Positions 1-8,321 of a DNA stretch of 64,000 bases are shown here, in pieces. Both the position numbers and the translations under genes were made by a program. The notes beneath the pieces were generated by a model. The model saw nothing but the letters and a program-made list of their open reading frames with translations. It did not search any database and had not been told where the DNA came from. The number at the start of each line of letters is the position of its first letter. The stretch's first letter is position 1. This DNA comes from Gammaproteobacteria bacterium UBA7310 (GTDB lineage: Bacteria > Pseudomonadota > Gammaproteobacteria > Pseudomonadales > Ketobacteraceae), in the NCBI GenBank assembly GCA_002471665.1, contig DKQK01000040.1:186001-250000 (forward strand). The letters run 5' to 3'.

Positions 1-119
1 ACATCCTGCAGCTTCAAATGTTCGATACCATGTAACGCAGCCAACGCTTCTGCTTCGTCGATAATCTTTTCTTTCGTGTTTCTGCGTCTTGGTTTGTTGA
101 TCTGAATATCATCGGCCAT
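1..119 (-). CDS. TetR-family transcriptional regulator, N-terminal fragment
   Basis: The first 39 codons of a gene that runs off the left edge of the window. The start ATG is at 117-119 on the minus strand, about 10 bases after a GAGG ribosome-binding sequence. The visible part has a basic N-terminus (KPRRRNTKEK) followed by IIDEAEALAALHGIEHLKL, which matches the first helices of TetR regulators (basic tail, then helix 1 ending in G followed by a T or L position). The helix-turn-helix itself and the ligand domain lie outside the window, so neither target nor ligand can be inferred. It is transcribed away from the window, in the same direction as maf, which lies 114 bases upstream of it. Confidence 0.6.
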   Translation of the reverse strand, partial: MADDIQINKPRRRNTKEKIIDEAEALAALHGIEHLKLQD

Positions 120-232
120 CAGTTTTTCGCCTCTATCACAGGGTGCGCGACATACAGCTCGCACACGCCGTAGCACCTAACAATATAAGTGTAGACGCCC
201 GCTGAAATTTGTTCAGAAATTGGCAAAAAAAA

Positions 233-811
233 TTACGGAATTTGTATACCCTGATTTCTAAGCAAATCAGCTAATTTTATTAGGGGTAAGCCAATCAATG
301 CGTTAGGATCATCTCCTTCCAGTTTGCGGAATAAGCTAATTCCCAGACCTTCTGATTTAAAGCTACCAGCGCAGTTAAATGGCGCCTCTTTGTCCAGATA
401 GCGGTTAATTTCATCGTCCTTCAGATGGCGGAAGTGAACATGAAAGGGCTCAACCACTAATTCACTTCGGTGAGTACTGGCATCATAGAGGCAGAGGCTG
501 GTAAAAAACGTGACCGTGTTTCCACTGCTGGCCTTCAGTTGCAGAAAGGCCTGTTGTTGATTACCGGGTTTGCCGTTGATCTTGTCATTCAGCACTGATA
601 CCTGATCGCTGGCAATGATCAGCGCACTGGGAAAGTGCGCTGCAACCGCTTTTGCCTTGGCAATGGCCAGGCGGCCGACCAAGTCTTTGGGTGTTTCTCC
701 CGCATGGGGGGTTTCGTCAATATCGGGTGAGCAGGTCTCGAATTCCGGTATCAGTTTGCGCAATAATTCTTTGCGAAAAGGGGAGCTGGAACCCAGCACG
801 ATCTGTTTCAC
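233..811 (-). CDS. maf: Maf-family nucleoside triphosphate pyrophosphatase (YceF type)
   Basis: 192 residues, full length for the family. Maf proteins hydrolyse non-canonical or modified NTPs to NMP and pyrophosphate in the cytoplasm; the YceF branch is known to prefer 7-methyl-GTP. The N-terminal signature SSSPFRKELL (about residues 8-17), the SPDIDE motif (about 28-33) and IIASDQV (about 65-71) with its catalytic Asp are all visible. The gene is divergent from yceD-rpmF-plsX, an arrangement shared with Pseudomonas and close to that of E. coli (yceF-yceD-rpmF-plsX), which supports the YceF assignment over the YhdE branch. The start is the first Met, at 809-811. The 195 bases between it and yceD must hold both promoters. 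Confidence 0.9.
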   Translation of the reverse strand: MKQIVLGSSSPFRKELLRKLIPEFETCSPDIDETPHAGETPKDLVGRLAIAKAKAVAAHFPSALIIASDQVSVLNDKINGKPGNQQQAFLQLKASSGNTVTFFTSLCLYDASTHRSELVVEPFHVHFRHLKDDEINRYLDKEAPFNCAGSFKSEGLGISLFRKLEGDDPNALIGLPLIKLADLLRNQGIQIP

Positions 812-968
812 TGTTTTCTCCGAAAAGCGGTCAGAAGATCAAATGGTTAGCGGCGGGCGCTCGGTTAAGCTAAGAGACTTAGGCGGGCTTGCCTTGTGTG
901 CCCGGGCGGCGGTCATGATCTCATAGCCAAAATGCCTGATCCAGTTGAAAAAAAGCCTGTTAAAGCCT

Positions 969-997
969 TTGACAGAGTACGGCCTTGACCCTAGAAT
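969..997 (+). promoter_or_regulatory. Strong sigma-70 promoter of the yceD-rpmF-plsX-fab operon
   Basis: A perfect -35 box TTGACA (969-974) is followed by a 17-base spacer and a -10 box TAGAAT (992-997). The expected transcription start is about 1003-1005, only 2-4 bases before the yceD ATG at 1007. No Shine-Dalgarno sequence precedes that ATG, so the first gene is predicted to be translated from a (nearly) leaderless mRNA. Confidence 0.75.
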
Positions 998-1006
998 TGC
1001 GCGCTT

Positions 1007-1537
1007 ATGTTTGAGCACCCACTGCCATTAACGATTAAACCGGTCAAACTTGCCCGCCAGGAAGGCAAGCTCAGCGGGTTTATGCCGTTGCAGCAGCTGA
1101 CCACTCTGGCAGCCGATTGTGTTTCAGAAGAAGGGCGGGTCGAAGCCGATCTGCAACTCAGAATGGAGCAGTCCCGGCCGGAAATACACGGTACGGCCAA
1201 TGCAGAAGTGAAGTTGGTGTGCCAGCGTTGCCTGGAACCGGTGGCAGTGAAAGTGGATGTGAGTATTGCTCTTGGTTTTGTCCAGGACGAAGCCCAGATC
1301 GCCCAACTGCCGGAAAGCCTTGAGCCGTTCATGCTCGAGGAAGAGGAAGTTCCTCTGGCGGAGCTGCTCGAGCAGGAACTGATTTTGGCGCTGCCCATCG
1401 TTGCTTACCATGATACCTGTGAACCGTATCCGTACGCAGGCAAGGAAGAAGCCGAGGCTGCGGTGGCAGATGAAAAGCCCAACCCTTTTGCTGTGCTGGA
1501 ACAGCTAAAGGACAGTTTGAAAAAATCCGATAAGTAA
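1007..1537 (+). CDS. yceD: YceD family protein (DUF177), 23S rRNA accumulation protein
   Basis: 176 residues of the DUF177/YceD family, which is required for normal accumulation of large-subunit rRNA and is almost always encoded immediately upstream of rpmF. The protein is acidic and contains the CQRCLEP motif near residues 67-73, typical of the family's Cys pair region, and an acidic stretch LEEEEVPLAELLEQELIL. The start is fixed by the family N-terminus and lies only 10 bases after the -10 box. It is followed by rpmF after 28 bases with a good AGGAG site, so the two are cotranscribed. Confidence 0.88.
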   Translation: MFEHPLPLTIKPVKLARQEGKLSGFMPLQQLTTLAADCVSEEGRVEADLQLRMEQSRPEIHGTANAEVKLVCQRCLEPVAVKVDVSIALGFVQDEAQIAQLPESLEPFMLEEEEVPLAELLEQELILALPIVAYHDTCEPYPYAGKEEAEAAVADEKPNPFAVLEQLKDSLKKSDK

Positions 1538-1565
1538 TAGTTGTAACGTTAGTCAGGAGCATACA

Positions 1566-1748
1566 ATGGCAGTTCAACAGAACCGTAAAACCCGATCCAA
1601 GCGTGGCATGCGCCGTTCTCATGACAGCCTGCCCGGCCAAACTCTGTCTGAAGACGTAACCACCGGTGAAACTCACCGTCGTCACCACGTAACACCAGAC
1701 GGTTTTTATCGTGGTCGTCAGGTTATCGCCAGTAAAGACGACGAGTAA
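1566..1748 (+). CDS. rpmF: 50S ribosomal protein L32
   Basis: 60 residues with the L32 pattern: MAVQQNRKTRSKRGMRRSHD at the N-terminus and a TTGETHRRHHVTPDG-type central loop near residues 37-51. It is a structural protein of the large ribosomal subunit. This copy lacks the four zinc-binding cysteines of the C+ form, so it is the zinc-independent type usual in gammaproteobacteria. The Shine-Dalgarno sequence AGGAG lies about 6 bases before the ATG. plsX follows after 18 bases, the conserved rpmF-plsX linkage. Confidence 0.97.
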   Translation: MAVQQNRKTRSKRGMRRSHDSLPGQTLSEDVTTGETHRRHHVTPDGFYRGRQVIASKDDE

Positions 1749-1766
1749 GTAAGCCAAGCCGTCTGC

Positions 1767-2756
1767 ATGGTTACCCTTGCGGTTGACGCAATGGGCGGGG
1801 ACTTCGGTCCCGATGTGACAGTACCCGCAGTTCTGCGTGCTCTTTCTGAGCAGCAGGATTTGCGGGTTTTGTTGTTTGGCAATAAAAATACGATTCAATC
1901 CCTGTTGGGGCCTCGCAATGTCGATCGTTTGGTGGTACGCCACACGGAGCAGGATATCGGCATGTCAGAATCCCCTGCCATCGCCTTGCGCACCAAAAAA
2001 CAATCCTCCATGGCGCTCATGTTGCAAGCTGTCCGTGATGGTGATGCCGACGGTTGTGTCAGTGCCGGCAATACCGGAGCACTGATGGTGTTAAGCCGCC
2101 ATATTCTGAAAACCACCGAATCCATTGATCGGCCCGCCATTATTTCCGCATTGCCGCGGGAAGACGGTAAGCACACCTTTGTGTTGGACCTGGGCGCCAA
2201 TGTGGGGTGTGATTCGGAGCAGTTGTATCAGTTCGCGGTGATGGGACAGGCCGTTGCTCAGGTGCTTGACGACACCCGGCAGCCATCCGTTGCCTTGCTC
2301 AATATCGGCAGCGAAGAGATAAAAGGCAATGATCAGGTGAGGGCAGCCAACGATCTGCTGCGGGAGGACACCGGGTTGAATTATATCGGCTACGTGGAAG
2401 GATCGGATTTGTTCCGGGCCAAAGCCGATGTGGTGGTCTGCGACGGTTTCGTTGGAAATGTGGCGTTGAAAACCATTGAGGGGCTGGCACGGTATGTGAT
2501 GTCGGAAGTGCGCAGGGAATTCAGGCAAAACTGGTGGAGCCGGTTGCTTGGGCTGTTGGTGTTACCGTTGTGGAAAAAAGTGGAAGAGCGCATCAATCCC
2601 AGTGGTTATAATGGCGCAGCGTTTGTGGGGTTAAGGGGCGTAGTGGTAAAAAGCCACGGCAATGCGGACGCCTATGAATTCAATCAGGCCATTCTGTCAG
2701 CCAGGCAGTATGTGGATAAAAATCTACCGCAGAAAATAGAGAATCTGTTGAGCTGA
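1767..2756 (+). CDS. plsX: Phosphate acyltransferase PlsX
   Basis: 329 residues. PlsX converts acyl-ACP to acyl-phosphate, the acyl donor for PlsY in phospholipid synthesis, as a peripheral membrane enzyme. The N-terminus VTLAVDAMGGDFGPDVTVPA is the diagnostic family signature; SAGNTGALM (about residues 99-107) and VCDGFVGNVALK (about 223-234) are further conserved blocks. It lies between rpmF and fabD, as in most proteobacteria. No canonical Shine-Dalgarno is evident (AAGCCAAG precedes the ATG), so translation may be coupled to rpmF, 18 bases upstream. Confidence 0.97.
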   Translation: MVTLAVDAMGGDFGPDVTVPAVLRALSEQQDLRVLLFGNKNTIQSLLGPRNVDRLVVRHTEQDIGMSESPAIALRTKKQSSMALMLQAVRDGDADGCVSAGNTGALMVLSRHILKTTESIDRPAIISALPREDGKHTFVLDLGANVGCDSEQLYQFAVMGQAVAQVLDDTRQPSVALLNIGSEEIKGNDQVRAANDLLREDTGLNYIGYVEGSDLFRAKADVVVCDGFVGNVALKTIEGLARYVMSEVRREFRQNWWSRLLGLLVLPLWKKVEERINPSGYNGAAFVGLRGVVVKSHGNADAYEFNQAILSARQYVDKNLPQKIENLLS

Positions 2757-2903
2757 CGTTGCTAAATTTTGTTACTTTTCCGGCAAGCAGCCTTTGCTTA
2801 TGCCGGGTATGATTGGGAAAATCTGCCAGTACAGGGATCGCCAAACTGCACTTCGCCGCTGGCAGTTAAACTGGCAGTTAAAGTAAGGTACACAAGGTAT
2901 TTC

Positions 2904-3845
2904 ATGAATAAAGAACTCGCATTTGTCTTCCCCGGACAAGGATCTCAATCCGTTGGTATGATGGCGGATCTCAACCAAGCCCACCCAGAGGTTAAGCAGA
3001 CGTTTGACGAGGCCTCCGAAACCTTTGGCCAGGACATGTGGTCACTGGCGCAAAATGGTCCGGAGCAGCACCTGGCCCAGACCGAAATCACCCAGCCCAT
3101 TATGTTTGTTGCCGGCGTTGCCGCCTGGCGGGCCTGGTCGGCGACTACCGATATCCAGCCTGCGTTGATGGCGGGACACAGTCTGGGGGAATACAGTGCC
3201 TATGTTTCAGCGGGTGCCATCAGCCTTGAAGAGGGTGTCAGGCTGGTCAAGCGTCGCGGTGAACTGATGCGCGATGCCTGTCCGGGTGGGCAGGGAAAAA
3301 TGGCAGCCATCCTGGGCCTGGATGACGATAAGGCCATTTCTGTGTGCGCGGATGCCGAACAGGGCCAAGTGGTTCAGGCAGTAAACTTTAATTCCCCCGG
3401 GCAGGTGGTGATTGCAGGTCATGCGGAGGCGGTGGATCGGGCCATTGCTCTGGCAAAAGAGGCGGGCGCCAAAAAAGCCATGCCCCTGGCGGTGAGTGTG
3501 CCGTGTCATTCGGATCTGATGAGGCCTGCGGCTGAATCGCTGGCCGAGCAATTGCGGGCCACCAACATCCAAGCACCGTCCATTCCGGTGGTGAACAATA
3601 TTGATGCAGAGATTGAGCTGGACCCTGCCAAGATCCGTGACAAGTTGATCGCCCAGCTGTACAGTCCGGTGCTTTGGGTTGCATCGGTCAACACCATGGC
3701 TGCAGCCGGGATTACCTCCCTGGTGGAATGCGGCCCGGGTAAGGTTTTGTGTGGTATGAGTAAGCGTATCGTGCGTGGTATGAACGTATCCACATTACAG
3801 GATCAAGCCGGCTTTGACGCCACTTTGGCGGCACTGACGGAATAA
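2904..3845 (+). CDS. fabD: Malonyl-CoA:ACP transacylase
   Basis: 313 residues. FabD loads malonate from CoA onto acyl carrier protein for fatty-acid elongation. The start chosen is the ATG at 2904 (MNKELAFVFPGQGSQSVGMM), because the family begins at FVFPGQGSQ; the open frame extends 45 codons further upstream without homology. The active-site serine is in AGHSLGEYSAY (about residue 92) and the catalytic His in VPCHSDLM (about 201). About 147 bases separate plsX from this start, the largest gap before fabG in the operon, so an extra promoter there is possible though I see no convincing boxes. Confidence 0.96.
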   Translation: MNKELAFVFPGQGSQSVGMMADLNQAHPEVKQTFDEASETFGQDMWSLAQNGPEQHLAQTEITQPIMFVAGVAAWRAWSATTDIQPALMAGHSLGEYSAYVSAGAISLEEGVRLVKRRGELMRDACPGGQGKMAAILGLDDDKAISVCADAEQGQVVQAVNFNSPGQVVIAGHAEAVDRAIALAKEAGAKKAMPLAVSVPCHSDLMRPAAESLAEQLRATNIQAPSIPVVNNIDAEIELDPAKIRDKLIAQLYSPVLWVASVNTMAAAGITSLVECGPGKVLCGMSKRIVRGMNVSTLQDQAGFDATLAALTE

Positions 3846-3876
3846 AAAACGACAACAATGAGAAAAGGAGCGCGAA

Positions 3877-4617
3877 ATGTCCCTAGAAGGTAAAGTGGCC
3901 CTGGTTACAGGCGCCAGCCGTGGTATAGGCAGGGCTATCGCCGAAGCGTTGATCAAACAGGGTGCAGTGGTATTGGGTACCGCCACCACTGAATCCGGTG
4001 CCGAGCACATTTCTGAATACATTAACGCCGCCGGTGGTAACGGGCGGGGTTTTTGCCTCAATGTGACGGATCCCGCCAGCATCGATGTGGTCATGAATCA
4101 AATTCAGAAAGAGTTCGGTGCGCCGCAGATACTGGTTAACAATGCCGGTATAACCCGGGACAACCTGATGTTGCGCATGAAGGAAGAAGAATGGGATCAG
4201 GTTATCGATACGAATCTTACTTCCGTGTTCAGAATGAGTAAGGCTTGCCTGCGGGGTATGACCAAGGCCCGCTGGGGCCGTATTGTGAACATCAGTTCCG
4301 TGGTGGGTTTGATGGGGAACATGGGGCAGGCGAACTACAGCGCTGCCAAATCCGGCCTTGAGGGCTTTACCCGTTCCCTGGCGCGGGAGATCGGTTCCCG
4401 TGGTATTACGGTCAATGCGGTGGCGCCCGGATTCATCGATACTGATATGACCAAAGAGCTGCCGGAAGCGAATAAAGAGGCGATGCTGAGCCAGATTCCT
4501 GCTGGCCGACTGGGGCAGCCCGAAGAGATCGCCGCAGTGGTTTCTTTCCTTGCCAGTGAAGAATCTAGTTACATTACAGGGGCAACAATTCCTGTTAATG
4601 GCGGTATGTATATGTGA
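3877..4617 (+). CDS. fabG: 3-oxoacyl-ACP reductase
   Basis: 246 residues, a classical short-chain dehydrogenase that reduces 3-oxoacyl-ACP with NADPH in FAS II. Visible motifs: TGASRGIGRAIA nucleotide loop (residues 12-23), NNAGITRDNL (about 88-97), catalytic Ser in NISSVVG (about 138-144) and YSAAK (about 153-157). C-terminal GGMYM is typical. The Shine-Dalgarno sequence AAAGGAG lies 7 bases before the ATG. It sits 31 bases after fabD in the usual fabD-fabG-acpP order. Confidence 0.98.
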   Translation: MSLEGKVALVTGASRGIGRAIAEALIKQGAVVLGTATTESGAEHISEYINAAGGNGRGFCLNVTDPASIDVVMNQIQKEFGAPQILVNNAGITRDNLMLRMKEEEWDQVIDTNLTSVFRMSKACLRGMTKARWGRIVNISSVVGLMGNMGQANYSAAKSGLEGFTRSLAREIGSRGITVNAVAPGFIDTDMTKELPEANKEAMLSQIPAGRLGQPEEIAAVVSFLASEESSYITGATIPVNGGMYM

Positions 4618-4712
4618 TATAGTTGCCGCACTGGTTTGATGGTGTCTGCCTGGGCTCTGACCGAAGTGGGGGAGGGTTCTACAGGCACAATGATTATATA
4701 TAAACGATAAAA

Positions 4713-4729
4713 CCCTAATTTCTGTAGGG
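4713..4729 (+). promoter_or_regulatory. Small hairpin in the acpP leader
   Basis: The 137-base gap between fabG and acpP contains CCCTA, a 7-base loop and TAGGG (4713-4717 / 4725-4729), preceded by an AT-rich TATATATAAA stretch (about 4695-4705) that could be a -10 region. acpP is commonly given its own promoter because the protein is needed in large amounts. I cannot identify a matching -35 box, so this is only a candidate leader structure. Confidence 0.3.
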
Positions 4730-4754
4730 ATCATTCACAGGAGATAAGAGTCAA

Positions 4755-4991
4755 ATGAGTAGCAATATCGAAGAGCGCGTCAAGAAAATCGTGGCCGAAC
4801 AGCTTGGCGTTAAACTGGAAGAGGTCACTAATGACGCTTCTTTCGTCGAAGATCTGGGGGCTGACTCTCTTGACACCGTCGAGTTGGTAATGGCTCTGGA
4901 AGAAGAATTTGAAACTGAAATTCCTGACGAAGAAGCAGAAAAAATCACCAAAGTTCAGGAAGCGATTGATTACGTGCAGGCAAACCTGTAA
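4755..4991 (+). CDS. acpP: Acyl carrier protein
   Basis: 78 residues, strongly acidic. ACP carries growing acyl chains on a 4'-phosphopantetheine attached to the serine of the DSL motif, seen here in EDLGADSLDTVELVM (Ser about residue 38). The length and the four-helix pattern (IEERVKKIVAEQLGV ... FVEDLGADSLD ... EEFETEIPDEEAEK ... VQEAIDYV) are those of AcpP. A strong AGGAGA site precedes the ATG. A rho-independent terminator lies 20 bases after the stop codon, so acpP probably ends a transcript. Confidence 0.98.
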   Translation: MSSNIEERVKKIVAEQLGVKLEEVTNDASFVEDLGADSLDTVELVMALEEEFETEIPDEEAEKITKVQEAIDYVQANL

Positions 4992-5011
4992 GCACGCCGT
5001 CAGAGCAGTAA

Positions 5012-5040
5012 AGCCGCTGATTTTTCAGCGGCTTTTTTTT
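5012..5040 (+). terminator. Rho-independent terminator after acpP
   Basis: A perfect 9-bp stem AGCCGCTGA / TCAGCGGCT (5012-5020 and 5025-5033) with a TTTT loop is followed by eight T residues. It separates acpP from fabF. Confidence 0.92.
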
Positions 5041-5214
5041 GTGTGGGGTGTGGGAGTTGCGGCACTGCTGAGTGTTTTTTGAACTAAACTTTTTACGTCT
5101 GGTTACGAAATCTTTTGAAAGACATTTCAGGTATATAACAATAATGTAACAGGGGTAAACTAGCGTCCCCGGTAGAAATACTTAGAACTGAGAATAGTAT
5201 TTGGAGGAAATATT

Positions 5215-6450
5215 GTGAGCCGCAGAGTGGTGATCACTGGAATGGGGGCTGTTACCCCCCTGGGTAACAGCGTAGAAGACACATGGAAAGGTCTGCTGGA
5301 AGGAAAGAGCGGAATTGCCCCCATCGAGAACTACGATGTCTCCAGCTATTCAACCCGGTTTGCCGGCCAGATCCGCAATCTGGACGTGACCGAGTACCTG
5401 TCGTCAAAAGAAGCCCGCAAGATTGACCCGTTTATTCAGTACGGACTGGTTGCCAGTATACAGGCGATACGGGATTCCGGACTGGAAGTGACGGATGCCA
5501 ACCGTAAGCGAATCGGTGTCGCTGTGGGGTCGGGAATCGGTGGTATCGGCACCATCGAGCGCAACAAGGAGTTACTGGATAAGGGCGGTATTCGCAAAGT
5601 CAGCCCGTTTTTGGTGCCCGGTTCCATCATCAATATGATATCCGGAAATTTGTCCATTATGTTTGGCCTGCAAGGGCCGAATTGGGCCATTACCACTGCC
5701 TGCACCACGGCCACTCACTGTATTGGTTACGCCTCACGCATGATCAAGTACGGTGATGTGGATGTGATGATTGCCGGTGGCGGTGAGTGCGGTTCGTCGC
5801 CGCTGGGTATGGCGGGCTTTGTCGCAGCAAGAGCCCTTTCCACTCGTAACGATAACCCACAGGGTGCGAGCCGCCCCTGGGATCGTGATCGTGATGGCTT
5901 TGTGTTGTCCGATGGTGCCGGCGTATTGGTACTGGAAGAATATGAGCACGCCAAAAAGCGGGGTGCAAAGATCCATGGCGAGCTGATCGGTTTTGGTGCC
6001 AGCAGCGATGCTCATCACATCACGGCGCCGCCGGAGAATGGCCGCGGCGCAGCGGATGCCATGTTGAATGCGCTGGAAGATGCAGCCATCGCCAGAGATT
6101 CTGTGGGTTATATCAATGCCCACGGTACCTCCACCCAAGCGGGTGATATTGCGGAAACCAATGCCATCAAGACAATTTTTGGTGCTCATGCCCACAAGCT
6201 TTCGGTCAGTTCCACCAAGTCCATGGTGGGGCACTTGCTGGGGGCAGCCGGTGGTGTGGAGGCGGTGTTTACATTACTTGCATTGCAGAATCAGGTAGCG
6301 CCACCCACCATCAATCTGGATAACCCGGATGAGGGCTGTGATCTGGATTACGTGCCGCACACCGCCAAGCAGCGCGAAATCAACGTGGCGTTATCCAATT
6401 CCTTCGGCTTTGGCGGCACCAACGGCACCCTGATCTTCAAGCGTGCCTGA
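5215..6450 (+). CDS. fabF: 3-oxoacyl-ACP synthase II (KAS II)
   Basis: 411 residues. FabF condenses malonyl-ACP with acyl-ACP in elongation, including the temperature-sensitive C16:1 to C18:1 step known in E. coli. The active-site Cys is in TTACTTATHCIG (about residue 163), and the His residues are in NAHGTST (about 303) and KSMVGHLLGAAGG (about 340). The GTG start at 5215 lies 7 bases after GGAGG. A 174-base AT-rich region follows the acpP terminator and probably carries its promoter, though TTGAAA near 5117 pairs only with poorly spaced -10 candidates. The last bases overlap pabC. Confidence 0.97.
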   Translation: MSRRVVITGMGAVTPLGNSVEDTWKGLLEGKSGIAPIENYDVSSYSTRFAGQIRNLDVTEYLSSKEARKIDPFIQYGLVASIQAIRDSGLEVTDANRKRIGVAVGSGIGGIGTIERNKELLDKGGIRKVSPFLVPGSIINMISGNLSIMFGLQGPNWAITTACTTATHCIGYASRMIKYGDVDVMIAGGGECGSSPLGMAGFVAARALSTRNDNPQGASRPWDRDRDGFVLSDGAGVLVLEEYEHAKKRGAKIHGELIGFGASSDAHHITAPPENGRGAADAMLNALEDAAIARDSVGYINAHGTSTQAGDIAETNAIKTIFGAHAHKLSVSSTKSMVGHLLGAAGGVEAVFTLLALQNQVAPPTINLDNPDEGCDLDYVPHTAKQREINVALSNSFGFGGTNGTLIFKRA

Positions 6451-7279
6451 CAACGGCGTTGATGTTTCAACCTGGTTCAACGGACAGCCTGGCGACCGGC
6501 TGTCCGTTTTCGATCGTGGCCTGGCCTATGGCGACGGTGTCTTCGAAACCATTCGTATAACACCACAGGGCCCGGTGTTGCTTGATTTTCACCTGCAACG
6601 AATGCGCAAAGGTTTGGATCGGCTTGGAATCGATTGTCACTGGGACAGCCTGGAAGCAGAAATCCGGGCTTATCCCGGACTGCGGCAGCCCGCCGTGGTC
6701 AAAGTGGTGTGCACCCGTGGCGTGGGCGGCAGAGGCTATGCAACCAGCCAGGTACAGGGCCCCACCCGCGTTATCTCCACCCACCCGTTACCGCAGTATC
6801 CGCAGCATTATGCGGCCCGGGGAGTCAGTATTTTTTCCTGTCGTCAACGTCTGTCCATTAACCCGACCCTGGCCGGGATCAAGCATCTCAATCGCCTGGA
6901 GCAGGTTCTGGCCAGGCAGGAATGGGACAGTGACGATTACCAGGAAGGGTTGATGTTGGATAGCCTGGGCAGAGTAGTGGAAGGGGTATTCAGTAACCTG
7001 TTTCTGGTGCGGGGTGGCCGTGTTATTACACCCAATCTGGAGCAGGCCGGAGTAGAGGGTGTGATGCGACGTTGGTTGTTGGATCAGTTTGCCAGCCAAG
7101 GGGTTTCCACTCATGTCGGTCAGATCACGTTGCAAGATATCCAACTTGCCGATGAGTGGTTTTTTTGCAACAGTGTTTATGGTGTATGGCCGGTGCGCCA
7201 ATGGGAAAATCGAACCTGGGCAGTGGGTGATATGGCTGGCCGGGCTCAGCAGTGGGTAATGGATCATTGGCAATTCTGA
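6443..7279 (+). CDS. pabC: Aminodeoxychorismate lyase (branched-chain aminotransferase fold)
   Basis: 278 residues, fold-type IV PLP enzyme. PabC converts 4-amino-4-deoxychorismate to 4-aminobenzoate and pyruvate for folate synthesis. FDRGLAYGDGVFETIR (about residues 23-38) and the PLP lysine in LAGIKHLNRLEQV (about residue 143) are visible. The GTG start overlaps the fabF stop by 8 bases, and the end overlaps mltG, so translation is likely coupled. Gene order fabF-pabC-mltG-tmk-holB matches E. coli and Pseudomonas and decides between this and a D-amino-acid aminotransferase. Confidence 0.93.
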   Translation: MPDNGVDVSTWFNGQPGDRLSVFDRGLAYGDGVFETIRITPQGPVLLDFHLQRMRKGLDRLGIDCHWDSLEAEIRAYPGLRQPAVVKVVCTRGVGGRGYATSQVQGPTRVISTHPLPQYPQHYAARGVSIFSCRQRLSINPTLAGIKHLNRLEQVLARQEWDSDDYQEGLMLDSLGRVVEGVFSNLFLVRGGRVITPNLEQAGVEGVMRRWLLDQFASQGVSTHVGQITLQDIQLADEWFFCNSVYGVWPVRQWENRTWAVGDMAGRAQQWVMDHWQF

Positions 7280-8304
7280 AAAAACGCGTGTTGTTGTTGC
7301 TGGTGCTGGGTGCTGTTTCTGCAGGCGTTGCGTTGTTTGCTGTTTCCTGGCTGAATCATTGGGCGCAATCACCTCTGTTGCTGCAGCAGGACAGGGTGCT
7401 CAATGTTCCCCAGGGGTCATCGCTTTACAAGCTTTCCATCGAGCTGGAGCAGTCGGGCCTGATTGAGCACGGACGTTACCTGCGTTGGTATATCAAGCTC
7501 AATGATCTGGGCCATCTGATTCAGGCAGGCGAATACCATGTGCCGCTGGGCACGACACCGGCACAGTTGATCGAAAAGATCCAGAATGGTGCCGTCATCA
7601 AGTATTCGGTCACCTTAATTAACGGCCATACTTTTCAGCAATTTCTACGGGCTCTTGCGGCCGATCCGGTGCTGGTGCAGCGCTTGCCAGGAATGAGTAC
7701 CGAGCAGATACTGCAGGCATTGGGGGAGGAGCATAAACACCCGGAAGGCCTGTTTTATCCGGACACCTATCATTTTCAACGGGGTGATTCCGATCTGCAG
7801 GTGCTGCAACGAGCCCACCAGCGGATGCAGAAGCTGCTGCAGCAGGCCTGGGCGCAGCGAGAAGAAGGCCTGCCCTATGGGAATGCCTATGAGGCCCTGA
7901 TCATGGCCTCCATCGTGGAGAAGGAAACAGCCGTGGGTGAGGAGCGGTCTTTGATCGCCGGGGTGTTCGTGAATCGCCTCAACAAGCGGATGCGCCTGCA
8001 GACCGATCCCACGGTCATTTATGGCTTGGGGGATCAGTACCAGGGCAATATTACCCGGGCCCATCTTAAGGCCTACACACCGTACAATACCTATCGCATA
8101 AACGGCCTGCCGCCGACCCCCATTGCCAATCCGGCTTTACCCGCCATCGAAGCTGCGTTGCACCCGGCAGCGACAAAAGCGTTATACTTCGTGGCCAAAG
8201 GTGATGGCAGCCATCATTTTTCGGAAACTTTGCAGGAGCACCAGCGTGCCGTCCGCCAGTATCAGTGGAAACGACGCGCCGACTATCGTTCCAGCCCCAA
8301 GTAG
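7252..8304 (+). CDS. mltG: Endolytic murein transglycosylase MltG
   Basis: 350 residues (YceG family). MltG is an inner-membrane lytic transglycosylase that cleaves nascent glycan strands and sets their length. A short cytoplasmic N-terminus is followed by one membrane segment (VLLLLVLGAVSAGVALFAVS, about residues 13-32), then a LysM-like region and the catalytic domain with the key Glu in MASIVEKETA, followed by VFVNRLNKRMRLQTDPTVIYG-type sequence. The start is either GTG 7252 or TTG 7267; both overlap the end of pabC. It runs directly into tmk. Confidence 0.95.
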   Translation: MGNGSLAILKKRVLLLLVLGAVSAGVALFAVSWLNHWAQSPLLLQQDRVLNVPQGSSLYKLSIELEQSGLIEHGRYLRWYIKLNDLGHLIQAGEYHVPLGTTPAQLIEKIQNGAVIKYSVTLINGHTFQQFLRALAADPVLVQRLPGMSTEQILQALGEEHKHPEGLFYPDTYHFQRGDSDLQVLQRAHQRMQKLLQQAWAQREEGLPYGNAYEALIMASIVEKETAVGEERSLIAGVFVNRLNKRMRLQTDPTVIYGLGDQYQGNITRAHLKAYTPYNTYRINGLPPTPIANPALPAIEAALHPAATKALYFVAKGDGSHHFSETLQEHQRAVRQYQWKRRADYRSSPK

Positions 8305-8321
8305 ACAGCGAACCCGATTTC

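Noticed and set aside
4992..5214. A distinct promoter for fabF
   Set aside because: TTGAAA near 5117 has no well-spaced -10 box (ACAATA at 17 or AATAAT at 19 bases), so no site is reported.
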